Source of the DNA: Bacteroidales bacterium
Lineage (GTDB): Bacteria; Bacteroidota; Bacteroidia; Bacteroidales; VadinHA17
Length of the DNA: 7,102 nt
Assembly (NCBI GenBank): GCA_003155705.1
Contig: PMEC01000256.1
Location: forward strand, 491-7,592
Reading direction: 5' to 3'
Shown here: positions 1 through 6,800 of the stretch, in pieces
How the letters are laid out: each line of letters starts with the position of its first letter
Position numbering within the stretch: the stretch's first letter is position 1
Translations under genes and position numbers: made by a program
The notes under the pieces: generated by a model
What the model was told of the DNA's origin: nothing
Database searches by the model: none
What the model saw: only the letters and a program-made list of their open reading frames with translations

Positions 1-1130
1 GGCATCTCTTCGACTACCACAAAAACCTGGTCTGGTGCTTCATCATTAATCACATCTGGTTTTTCCTGAATAATTTCCACAACCTTTTCTTTAGAAGTAG
101 CCTTACTCTGCATAGCTGTTGAGGGAGGGGGTGGCGGTGGCGGAACTTCCTCCCGGGTTTTAGGTTTACTAAATACCGGAGCCTGGCTGATTTCGATTGT
201 CTGGTTAGTAGGTGTTACCGGTAACGTTATTTCATCTGTCGGTTTGATCGTATTAATACTCTTTTCGCAGGCTGAAATTGCGGACAGGAACAGAGCAATA
301 ACCGGAAGTACAAGAAGGATCTTCAGGTTGGAAAAATTTCCGGAAGGCTTTTTTGACATCATTATCATCCTTTTCCTGATGAGCGATGGATTTGAAAAGC
401 AGTTAGAAATATTTATTTTTCCTGATCTGAATATATTGCTTAACAGAAGGTTCTGATAACTTTTCACTGTCATCCCTTCTCTGAGACATTCCTGGTCTGC
501 CTGATATTCATGGATTGCCCTTAGTGAACGATTAAAAAGATATATAAACGGATTGAACCATTGAAAGATCAGCACTACCTCTATGAACAGAATATCCAGA
601 AAATGATTGTTCTCCAAATGATTCTGCTCATGTTTTATAATCTCTTTAACTTCAGTATTATCCAGGGATTGGTTAATAAAGATGTGACCCATCGCAGAAA
701 ACCCGGCTGTATTAAAACCGTTGAAATAAACAATATGATTATTTTTCTTTTTATTTCTTCTGATTAGAACAAAAAGGTTAATTATATCTGCTATAAGTTT
801 TAATGTGAATACTATGACTCCGGTAAGATAAACATTAGAAAGGAAGACATAAGAGTTCATTCTGCCTCCTGCTGCAGGTTCTAAATGACCTTTAAGCCCA
901 TTTGCTGTAACCAGTACTTCTGACAGAGTTTTACCAAAATAGAAAATGCCGCTTTGTTCCTTTATATTCAGGGAAATTAATGGCAAAATAAAAGTAAATA
1001 CTAAAGAGAGGATTATAAAAGCCCGGTTTCTTCGATATTTGGTATCTCTGCTCAGAAAAAAGAAATAGATAAGATAGAATCCTGCAAGGTATACTGCAGC
1101 TTTTACCATATATATTAATAGTGGGTTCAT
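1..1130 (-). CDS. M56 (BlaR1-like) membrane metallopeptidase with TonB-type C-terminus, partial
   Basis: Reading leftward from ATG at 1130-1128, 376 codons stay open to the window edge, so the C-terminus is missing. Membrane segments are seen at about residues 3-28, 38-54, 97-123 and 269-286. The cytosolic region between the third and fourth holds the zinc-protease motif HEQNH (167-171), QWFNPF (190-195) and HEYQAD (207-212, probable third zinc ligand E208), the pattern of M56 peptidases. After the last membrane segment come a linker with seven prolines (330-336) and VFVVVEEM (369-376), which resembles the opening of a TonB C-terminal domain. No beta-lactam-binding domain is seen before the cut. 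In BlaR1/MecR1 systems this peptidase responds to a signal and inactivates the partner repressor; that role is inferred here from the adjacent BlaI-type gene, whose stop overlaps this start (ATGA). The signal is unknown. A lipobox-like ISAC lies at 285-288. Confidence 0.9.
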   Translation of the reverse strand, partial: MNPLLIYMVKAAVYLAGFYLIYFFFLSRDTKYRRNRAFIILSLVFTFILPLISLNIKEQSGIFYFGKTLSEVLVTANGLKGHLEPAAGGRMNSYVFLSNVYLTGVIVFTLKLIADIINLFVLIRRNKKKNNHIVYFNGFNTAGFSAMGHIFINQSLDNTEVKEIIKHEQNHLENNHFLDILFIEVVLIFQWFNPFIYLFNRSLRAIHEYQADQECLREGMTVKSYQNLLLSNIFRSGKINISNCFSNPSLIRKRMIMMSKKPSGNFSNLKILLVLPVIALFLSAISACEKSINTIKPTDEITLPVTPTNQTIEISQAPVFSKPKTREEVPPPPPPPSTAMQSKATSKEKVVEIIQEKPDVINDEAPDQVFVVVEEM

Positions 1131-1507
1131 TTTTTTGATTTTAGCTTGTTCATCTCTCCCTTCATAATTTTCATTATCTCTTCCATCTCCCTTATAGTAA
1201 TTCCTTTTTCCCTGGCAAAAAAGCTTACCATTTTCTCAAATGAGTTTGAGAAATAGTCTTTTACAAAGGTTTTAAGATGCATCTTGGAATATTCATCCTT
1301 TGAAATTAAAGGGAAATATTCATGTGTCCGGCCATAGGCTTTATGACTTACAAACCCTTTATCCTGCAGGATTCGTACAATAGTACTTATAGTATTGTAA
1401 GCAGGTTTAGGTTCATCGAAATGTTCTAGTATCTCTTTGACAAACCCTTTTTTGATTTTCCAGAGGACCTGCATAACCTCTTCTTCAGCCCTGGTTAATT
1501 CTCTCAT
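1127..1507 (-). CDS. BlaI/MecI/CopY-family transcriptional repressor
   Basis: A 126-residue protein of the usual length for BlaI/MecI repressors. The N-terminal part (about 1-70) reads as the family's winged helix: LTRAEEEVMQVLW at 4-16, the recognition-helix region YNTISTIVRILQDKGFV at 37-53, and the wing with GRTHEYFPLI at 59-68. The C-terminal helices (about 70-122) form the dimerisation part. It should bind DNA as a dimer and repress its own operon until the co-encoded M56 peptidase inactivates it. The dyad at 1597-1614, within its own promoter, is the obvious target. From memory of staphylococcal BlaI, the scissile Asn-Phe aligns with Phe96-Phe97 here, so the cleavage site may differ. 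The stop overlaps the next gene's start, so the two proteins are probably made together. The ligand or stress sensed cannot be told; beta-lactam resistance should not be assumed. Confidence 0.93.
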   Translation of the reverse strand: MRELTRAEEEVMQVLWKIKKGFVKEILEHFDEPKPAYNTISTIVRILQDKGFVSHKAYGRTHEYFPLISKDEYSKMHLKTFVKDYFSNSFEKMVSFFAREKGITIREMEEIMKIMKGEMNKLKSKK

Positions 1508-1578
1508 AACTTCTGATTCTTAGTTAATACTTCTAATGTTCAAATGTTCTTACTTCATCCTTTCCTATATCTTCAAAC

Positions 1579-1610
1579 CAAATATACAACGAAATATTTA
1601 GTTATACAAC
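1579..1610 (-). promoter_or_regulatory. Bacteroidota-type promoter of the BlaI-M56 operon
   Basis: On the minus strand, TATATTTG (1586-1579) matches the -7 element TAnnTTTG exactly. GTTG (1610-1607) lies 20 bases upstream and fits the -33 TTG/TTTG element. Transcription would start near 1571, giving a leader of roughly 65 bases before the repressor start at 1507. Confidence 0.65.
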
Positions 1611-1614
1611 TAAA
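1597..1614. promoter_or_regulatory. Putative BlaI-type operator dyad
   Basis: Perfect 7-base inverted repeat TTTAGTT-ATAC-AACTAAA. It covers the -33 element of the repressor's own promoter, a placement expected of an autorepressing BlaI-family operator. A second, single half-site lies nearby: TATACAACGAAA (1583-1594) matches TATACAACTAAA (1603-1614) at 11 of 12 bases, exactly 20 bases away and over the -7 element. The divergent permease starts 125 bases to the right and might also be affected. That this is BlaI's binding site is inferred. Confidence 0.6.
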
Positions 1615-1724
1615 ATGTTAATTATTTTTTATAAAATTTATTAACAGGTGCATTTTCTGTATAAAGGAAAAAAAAGTGTAATTTTATTGCATATTTTATA
1701 ATGACTTTTTTTTGAACTAATTAA

Positions 1725-1730
1725 AGAGGA
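1725..1730 (+). promoter_or_regulatory. Shine-Dalgarno-like site of the permease gene
   Basis: AGAGGA ends 8 bases before the ATG at 1739. It is the clearest ribosome binding site in the window, where most starts have none, and it supports this start for the permease. No convincing TAnnTTTG promoter was found between 1615 and 1724. Confidence 0.55.
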
Positions 1731-1738
1731 AAGCGATA

Positions 1739-2980
1739 ATGAAATTTGGTATTTTCAGGGAAAATCTAAGGATATCATTCAGAGCAATAAGATCCAATCG
1801 CGTAAGAGCCATACTGACTATGTGCATAATTGCATTTGGAATAATGGCACTGGTTGGAATTCTAACAGCCATTGATGCAATAAAATCATCCCTTACAAAT
1901 CAATTCACTATGATGGGGGCAAACTCCTTTACGATTACTTCCCGTGGAATGAATATCCAGATTGGCAACCAAAGCACCAGGCAAAAGAATTTTTCAAGAA
2001 TAACTTACAGGGAAGCCACAGAATTCAAAAACAGGTTTACCGAACCTGCCTGGGTTTCCGTTTCCTTTAACGCAAGTGGCTCATGCACTGTGAAATATGG
2101 TACCAAGAAAACCAATCCAATTGTTAGACTTACCGGTGTTGATGAGAACTATCTTTCTGTCTCAGGGTATGAGATTGAAACCGGACGAAATTTCAGCCCG
2201 GATGAAGTTCAACAGAACAGACATTTTGTGCTGATTGGCTCCGATGTGGTTAAAAAACTTTTTACTGAAGGAATTGATCCTCTCGGTAAAGAGATAACTG
2301 TAACAGGACTGAAGCTTCTGGTTGTAGGGATTCTTAAAAGCAAAGGATCCAGTATGACCAGTAGTGACAATGTTTGTTTCATGCCGGTTACCACCGCAAG
2401 GCAATACTTTTCATGGCCAAACATGACTTTCAATATTTCTATCATGCCTTTCAAGCCGGTTAACCTGGATATGATGACCGGGGAAGCTGAAAGCATTTTC
2501 AGAATTATCAGGAACCTTAATCCGAGGGATGAATCCGACTTTAATATTTCAAAGAGTGATAATATAGTGAATCTGTTGCTTAAGAATATCAGTTATGTTA
2601 CTATGGCAGCTACTTTAATAGGAATAGTTACACTCTTCGGTGCTGCAGTCGGACTGATGAACATTATGCTTGTTTCAGTAACAGAAAGAACCCGTGAAAT
2701 TGGAACACGCAAAGCAATCGGAGCTAAAACAAATACCATTAAATATCAGTTTCTTTTTGAGTCAATAATGATTGGTCAGATGGGTGGAATTCTTGGTATA
2801 ATTCTTGGTATACTGATCGGGAATGCTGTTTCATCTATGCTCAGGTCAAGTTTCATTATACCCTGGATATGGGTGATAACCGGTATTATGGTCTGTTTTA
2901 TCGTAGGGGTTGTTTCAGGCTATGCACCTGCTGTTAAGGCCGCCAAAATTGATCCTATTGAAGCTTTGAGGTACGAATAA
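1739..2980 (+). CDS. MacB/FtsX-family ABC transporter permease
   Basis: 413 residues, the usual length and layout of a MacB-type permease subunit. An amphipathic start leads into one membrane segment (about 22-42), then a large extracytoplasmic MacB_PCD-like domain (about 45-280), then the FtsX core with three membrane segments (about 286-312, 340-362, 374-394). Between the second and third lies the family signature: [20 protein letters not shown] (307-326), followed by IGAK. The C-terminus ends in the typical [15 protein letters not shown] (397-411). Such proteins pair with a separate LolD/MacB-like ATPase and transmit ATP-driven movement across the inner membrane to export or extract lipids, peptides or drugs. 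No ATPase, membrane-fusion protein or outer-membrane channel gene lies in the window, so the partner must be encoded elsewhere and the substrate is unknown. The SiaC-family gene follows after 12 bases and is probably co-transcribed. Confidence 0.9.
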   Translation: MKFGIFRENLRISFRAIRSNRVRAILTMCIIAFGIMALVGILTAIDAIKSSLTNQFTMMGANSFTITSRGMNIQIGNQSTRQKNFSRITYREATEFKNRFTEPAWVSVSFNASGSCTVKYGTKKTNPIVRLTGVDENYLSVSGYEIETGRNFSPDEVQQNRHFVLIGSDVVKKLFTEGIDPLGKEITVTGLKLLVVGILKSKGSSMTSSDNVCFMPVTTARQYFSWPNMTFNISIMPFKPVNLDMMTGEAESIFRIIRNLNPRDESDFNISKSDNIVNLLLKNISYVTMAATLIGIVTLFGAAVGLMNIMLVSVTERTREIGTRKAIGAKTNTIKYQFLFESIMIGQMGGILGIILGILIGNAVSSMLRSSFIIPWIWVITGIMVCFIVGVVSGYAPAVKAAKIDPIEALRYE

Positions 2981-2992
2981 ACACTCAATATT

Positions 2993-3370
2993 ATGGAAAA
3001 ATTAGTTATTCAGGAATCACTAAAGAATTGTCCCGGTATTGTCTATTTTATTGATAATAATACTCTTGAAATTTCAGGAAGATCAATACCTGAAAACCCT
3101 GAACTGATTTTCAAGCGCTTAAATGATTGGATTACCCTCCACTTTGAGAAGAATAAGTCATTATATGTTAATATTGTGTTGGAGTATATAAACAGTGGTT
3201 CCTCAAAGTTCCTCTATGAGATTCTGAAAAAGCTATCAGATTATGGTCAGGCGGGTAAAGAGGTTACATTGAAATGGCTCTATGAGGAAGATGATGAAGC
3301 TATGCTTGAGCTGGGTGAACATTACCGCGATACTGCAGGGATTCCTCTGCATATAGAGATGATAGTATAA
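2993..3370 (+). CDS. SiaC-family (DUF1987) regulatory phosphoprotein
   Basis: 125 residues, close to the length of Pseudomonas SiaC. Family features are the early GRSIPENPELIFKRLNDWI (29-47), the central LEYINSGSSK (63-72), and KWLYEEDDEAMLELGEHY (94-111) followed by a PLHIE-like end. In Pseudomonas, SiaC is switched by SiaB (kinase) and SiaA (PP2C phosphatase), and its unphosphorylated form activates a diguanylate cyclase; those facts are from knowledge of the family. The Thr that is phosphorylated there (Thr68 as I recall) corresponds to Ser68 here, still a possible acceptor. No SiaA, SiaB or cyclase gene is next to it. It sits 12 bases after an ABC permease, in the same direction, without a clear ribosome binding site, so it is probably expressed with the permease. 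Cytosolic; no signal peptide. The link between the two is unexplained. Confidence 0.87.
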   Translation: MEKLVIQESLKNCPGIVYFIDNNTLEISGRSIPENPELIFKRLNDWITLHFEKNKSLYVNIVLEYINSGSSKFLYEILKKLSDYGQAGKEVTLKWLYEEDDEAMLELGEHYRDTAGIPLHIEMIV

Positions 3371-3400
3371 AAAAAGGGGCTTTTATCCGGCCCCTTTCTT
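3371..3400. terminator. Bidirectional intrinsic terminator between the SiaC-family gene and gap
   Basis: AAAGGGGC (3373-3380) pairs with GCCCCTTT (3390-3397) around a 9-base loop. Read leftward the stem is followed by seven T's, an excellent terminator for gap, whose stop is 17 bases before it. Read rightward it is followed by a weaker TTTCTTATTGT run, usable for the SiaC-family gene, whose stop codon directly precedes it. Confidence 0.85.
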
Positions 3401-3416
3401 ATTGTATTGTAGGTTA

Positions 3417-4450
<1,034 letters not shown>

Positions 4451-4459
4451 TTGAACTCA

Positions 4460-4490
4460 CAAAAATAAGAATTATCCGGTAAAAGACAAT
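4460..4490 (-). promoter_or_regulatory. Bacteroidota-type promoter of gap
   Basis: On the minus strand, TATTTTTG (4467-4460) matches TAnnTTTG. ATTG (4490-4487) supplies the -33 TTG, with a 19-base spacer. Transcription would begin near 4452, about 28 bases before the ATG. The twelve bases TTATTTTTGTGA are identical to those in the promoter at 5500-5528. Confidence 0.7.
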
Positions 4491-4499
4491 AGAATTGTC
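4485..4499. promoter_or_regulatory. Inverted repeat over the gap -33 element
   Basis: GACAAT-AGA-ATTGTC, a perfect 6-base dyad with a 3-base spacer that contains the -33 ATTG of the gap promoter. The placement suits a regulator's operator, but no regulator can be named and the dyad is short. Confidence 0.4.
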
Positions 4500-4505
4500 C
4501 CTGAA

Positions 4506-5303
4506 TTATTGTTTCTTTTTTGAGAAAATATTTGATAATTTATTAGAATCAGGATTGTGTGGATCAATGATAATACCAAACCTGTAACTTGCGAATAATG
4601 AGAAGAATATGGCTTTGTTACCTGTTGTCGCCATGATTGGGATATCTTTGGGAAAAAGGTTGATCTGAGCTCCGAGTTCAATAGCATGAATTATTTTATC
4701 TTGTTTGCTATATTCAAAATTAAATCCTCCTTTGGCATAAATCCCAGGCAGAAGCTTAGTCTCATTTATCCCTTTAAAAAATGACGACTTGCCGTAGATC
4801 ATGCTTGGGTCAAGTGTTTTAATATCAAACTTTTCCTCTTTAATCTGATATTCATACTGATTTATTGGGTCAAGTATTTTATAATAAATTGGTTTGGCAA
4901 AAGATATGACCAGTCCCCCTGTGTAAAAATATCGTATTGCTACTCCTCCCTGATCAGCTTTTTTATAAACTTCGTGCTGACGACCGATACCTCCCCTTAG
5001 TAAAAAAACTGAATTTAATTTTCCAAAAACAAATGATCCGGGTGTATCAATATAGGGATTTGAAATCTTAACCTCCTTAGGATCCTTCAGAGTAACGACT
5101 TCAATCTCGAAAAGTTTTTTATTAAGAAAATTTATTCTTTTGCCTTCGCGATAGCTGAGGCCATAACCATCAGTGTTTAGAAGAATTGCAAAGGTTTTTT
5201 CATTACGAAAGAAAATTTTTTGCTCTTCATTCAATTCTCCCTGGCCATAAACTGAGTCTACTCCGCAGATAAAAACAACTGCTATGATAAGCAGCTTTTT
5301 CAT
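4506..5303 (-). CDS. Exported conserved hypothetical protein, probable outer-membrane beta-barrel
   Basis: 265 residues. I cannot name a function. The N-terminus is a signal peptide (KK at 2-3, hydrophobic about 4-15, likely cut after VYG at about residue 20), so the protein leaves the cytosol. The rest is rich in alternating hydrophobic and aromatic strands, for example FAILLNTDGYGLSYREGKRI, GVAIRYFYTGGLVISF, GGFNFEYS, HAIELGAQINLF and the near-terminal AIFFSLFASYRFGIII. This suits an outer-membrane beta-barrel, although the last strand is followed by a polar tail of about 20 residues. The style resembles conserved hypothetical proteins I associate with Bacteroidota, an impression and not a search result. 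It lies 48 bases after a 40-residue lipoprotein gene reading the same way and is probably transcribed from that gene's promoter. It ends 81 bases before gap, which has its own promoter. Confidence 0.75.
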   Translation of the reverse strand: MKKLLIIAVVFICGVDSVYGQGELNEEQKIFFRNEKTFAILLNTDGYGLSYREGKRINFLNKKLFEIEVVTLKDPKEVKISNPYIDTPGSFVFGKLNSVFLLRGGIGRQHEVYKKADQGGVAIRYFYTGGLVISFAKPIYYKILDPINQYEYQIKEEKFDIKTLDPSMIYGKSSFFKGINETKLLPGIYAKGGFNFEYSKQDKIIHAIELGAQINLFPKDIPIMATTGNKAIFFSLFASYRFGIIIDPHNPDSNKLSNIFSKKKQ

Positions 5304-5351
5304 ATTTTATACTAACTTATTCGTTATCGGAAATAAAGAGCAAAGCGGCAA

Positions 5352-5474
5352 TCAGCCGATACGCTCAGTATATGCCAATTGATTCTTATAGGCCGGACAG
5401 GTTTTTTTGTTGCAGGAACTTACAACCAGCGCAATAGCAAAAGTAATCAAAAGGATAACAGCAAACTTTTTCAT
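5352..5474 (-). CDS. Small 40-residue lipoprotein
   Basis: A short open frame, ATG at 5474-5472 to TGA at 5354-5352. It begins with MKKF, has a hydrophobic stretch to residue 18 and a lipobox VSSC with Cys21, so signal peptidase II would leave a mature lipopeptide of 20 residues starting CNKKTCPAYKN. The CPAY motif after the lipidated Cys recalls tiny lipoproteins common in Bacteroidota, again from memory. The function is unknown. A good promoter sits 26 bases before its start, and it is followed after 48 bases by the exported beta-rich protein gene, so the pair likely forms an operon and may act together in the outer membrane. The gene is easily missed because of its size; coding is supported by the well-formed signal, lipobox and promoter. 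Confidence 0.8.
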   Translation of the reverse strand: MKKFAVILLITFAIALVVSSCNKKTCPAYKNQLAYTERIG

Positions 5475-5499
5475 ACCGGATATTGTATTAATTCATTCA

Positions 5500-5528
5500 C
5501 AAAAATAAACTTTTCATTTAAAAAACAA
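5500..5528 (-). promoter_or_regulatory. Bacteroidota-type promoter of the small lipoprotein operon
   Basis: On the minus strand, TATTTTTG (5507-5500) matches TAnnTTTG. TTG (5528-5526) lies 18 bases upstream, slightly short of the usual spacing. The predicted start near 5492 leaves a leader of about 18 bases. The core TTATTTTTGTGA is shared with the gap promoter. Confidence 0.6.
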
Positions 5529-5737
5529 TCTTTGCACCAAAAATAAAAATGAAATATATCTTAACGTTTCACCTATTCTGGTCAATTAATGTTAGTTATC
5601 TGTTAAAACAATGATATTGATGATTGGTTCAGTAAATTTTCAAATTCAGAGTAATAAGAAACAAACAAATATTCCCGCAAGATCCAACCATTTCCTGTAT
5701 AATTTGTTATTATGGAATGATTATCAGGTTATCTGTT

Positions 5738-6670
5738 ATGAAATACCTTTCATCAATATTTTTAATGATTTCTTATTTAAGTACTATGAATAATAATCTG
5801 TACTCTCAGGAAAAACTTGGATATAATGATCTTTCTAAGGAAGAATTGCATGTGATAAACAATAAGGGAACTGAATACCCATTCACCGGTAAATATGAAA
5901 AGTTTAAAGAAAAGGGCACATATGTCTGCAAGAGATGCGGTGCTGCTCTCTATTATTCAGACAACAAATTCGATTCCGGCTGTGGATGGCCAAGTTTTGA
6001 TGATGAGATTCCTGGTGCTGTAAAAAGAATTCCAGATGCTGACGGATTAAGAACAGAAATTATCTGTGAAAACTGCGGGGCTCACCTGGGACATGTTTTT
6101 ACAGGTGAAGAACTGACTGCCAAAAACACCCGTCACTGTGTAAATTCCGTTTCACTTGATTTCATTCCTGCACATGTAAATGCAGGAAGATATGGAACTG
6201 CGATTTTTGCAGGTGGATGTTTCTGGGGAGTTGATTATTTCATGAAAAAAGCGCCTGGTGTTATTTCTGTAACTTCCGGATATACAGGAGGCTGGGTCAA
6301 AAATCCGACATATAAAGAGGTGTGTGCCGGATCTACCGGACATGCTGAAGCAGTAAAAATTGTATATGACCCTGAAAAAACGTCATACGAAAAGCTTTTA
6401 AAACTCTTTCTTGAGATTCATGATCCCACGCAATCGGGTGGACAGGGTCCGGACCTGGGTGATCAGTATCGATCGGAGATATTCTATCTTAATGACGATC
6501 AGAAACAGATTGCTGAAAAAAATCTTAAGTTATTGAATGACAAAGGATATAAAACTACAACCCGTATCACGAAGGCATCAGAATTCTATGATGCCGAAGC
6601 TTACCACCAGGATTATTATTTTAAAAATGGCAAAATGCCGTATTGCCATGTCTATACCAAGAGGTTTTGA
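5738..6670 (+). CDS. msrBA: Exported bifunctional peptide-methionine sulfoxide reductase (MsrB-MsrA fusion)
   Basis: 310 residues from the chosen start. It repairs oxidised methionine: the MsrB half reduces the R form and the MsrA half the S form. MsrB (about 28-144) has the zinc pairs CKRC (64-67) and CENC (110-113), GCGWPSF around 82, and the catalytic Cys134 in RHCVNSVSLDF. MsrA (about 153-310) has GGCFWG with catalytic Cys161, GHAEAVKIVYDP, DPTQSGGQGPDLGDQYRS and a near-terminal Cys303 that may resolve the disulfide. An in-frame ATG at 5717 would add seven residues; I chose 5738 because it gives a cleaner signal peptide (MKYLSSIFLMISY, then a polar region ending LYSQ at about 21-24). Export implies protection of envelope proteins, which needs electrons from a membrane or periplasmic thiol donor not encoded here. 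It is transcribed alone or with the following nitroreductase; its promoter is unclear. Confidence 0.95.
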   Translation: MKYLSSIFLMISYLSTMNNNLYSQEKLGYNDLSKEELHVINNKGTEYPFTGKYEKFKEKGTYVCKRCGAALYYSDNKFDSGCGWPSFDDEIPGAVKRIPDADGLRTEIICENCGAHLGHVFTGEELTAKNTRHCVNSVSLDFIPAHVNAGRYGTAIFAGGCFWGVDYFMKKAPGVISVTSGYTGGWVKNPTYKEVCAGSTGHAEAVKIVYDPEKTSYEKLLKLFLEIHDPTQSGGQGPDLGDQYRSEIFYLNDDQKQIAEKNLKLLNDKGYKTTTRITKASEFYDAEAYHQDYYFKNGKMPYCHVYTKRF

Positions 6671-6676
6671 GAATGG

Positions 6677-6746
6677 GTTGAAATGTTGAAATGTTGAAGT
6701 TAAAATTCCTTCAACTATTAAACACTTAAACTCTTCAACTCTTAAG
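6677..6746. repeat. 8-base-periodic inverted repeat
   Basis: The left half is three tandem 8-mers: GTTGAAAT, GTTGAAAT, GTTGAAGT (6677-6700). After a short spacer the right half runs in the same 8-base step in inverse sense: TTCAACTA, TTAAACAC, TTAAACTC, TTCAACTC (6711-6742), ending TTAAG. The inner arms GTTGAAG (6693-6699) and CTTCAAC (6709-6715) pair perfectly around 9 bases. Extended outward, 18 of 23 positions pair, giving a long imperfect hairpin. It begins 6 bases after the msrBA stop and may end or stabilise that transcript, although no T-run follows. The form resembles intergenic repeat elements present in many copies in some genomes. Confidence 0.7.
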
Positions 6747-6800
6747 GTATTCCCGGATTTTATTTTCTTTGCAGGAAAATTGTGAAAATCTATTGTTGAG

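Noticed and set aside
244..767. Two rightward open frames of 68-70 codons
   Set aside because: They lie opposite the M56 peptidase, whose zinc motifs and membrane segments show the true strand and frame. Their translations show no recognisable domain.
1..1507. A beta-lactamase resistance locus
   Set aside because: The BlaI/M56 pair suggests it by name, but no beta-lactamase or penicillin-binding sensor domain is present in the window.
1697..1702. TATAAT upstream of the permease as a sigma-70-like -10 box
   Set aside because: No -35 partner at a proper distance, and the other promoters here follow the TAnnTTTG pattern. The region is very AT-rich, so a chance match is likely.
2162..2496. Leftward open frames within the permease
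   Set aside because: Antisense to the conserved MacB-type domain and without any family features or ribosome binding site.
5698..5706. TATAATTTG upstream of msrBA as a -7 element
   Set aside because: One base too long for TAnnTTTG and no -33 TTG at the right spacing; too weak to call.
5611..5793. Rightward 60-codon open frame overlapping the msrBA start
   Set aside because: Out of frame with msrBA, runs through its signal peptide, and lacks a ribosome binding site or recognisable features.
6677..6742. A CRISPR array
   Set aside because: The units are 8 bases long with no unique spacers, and no cas gene is present.
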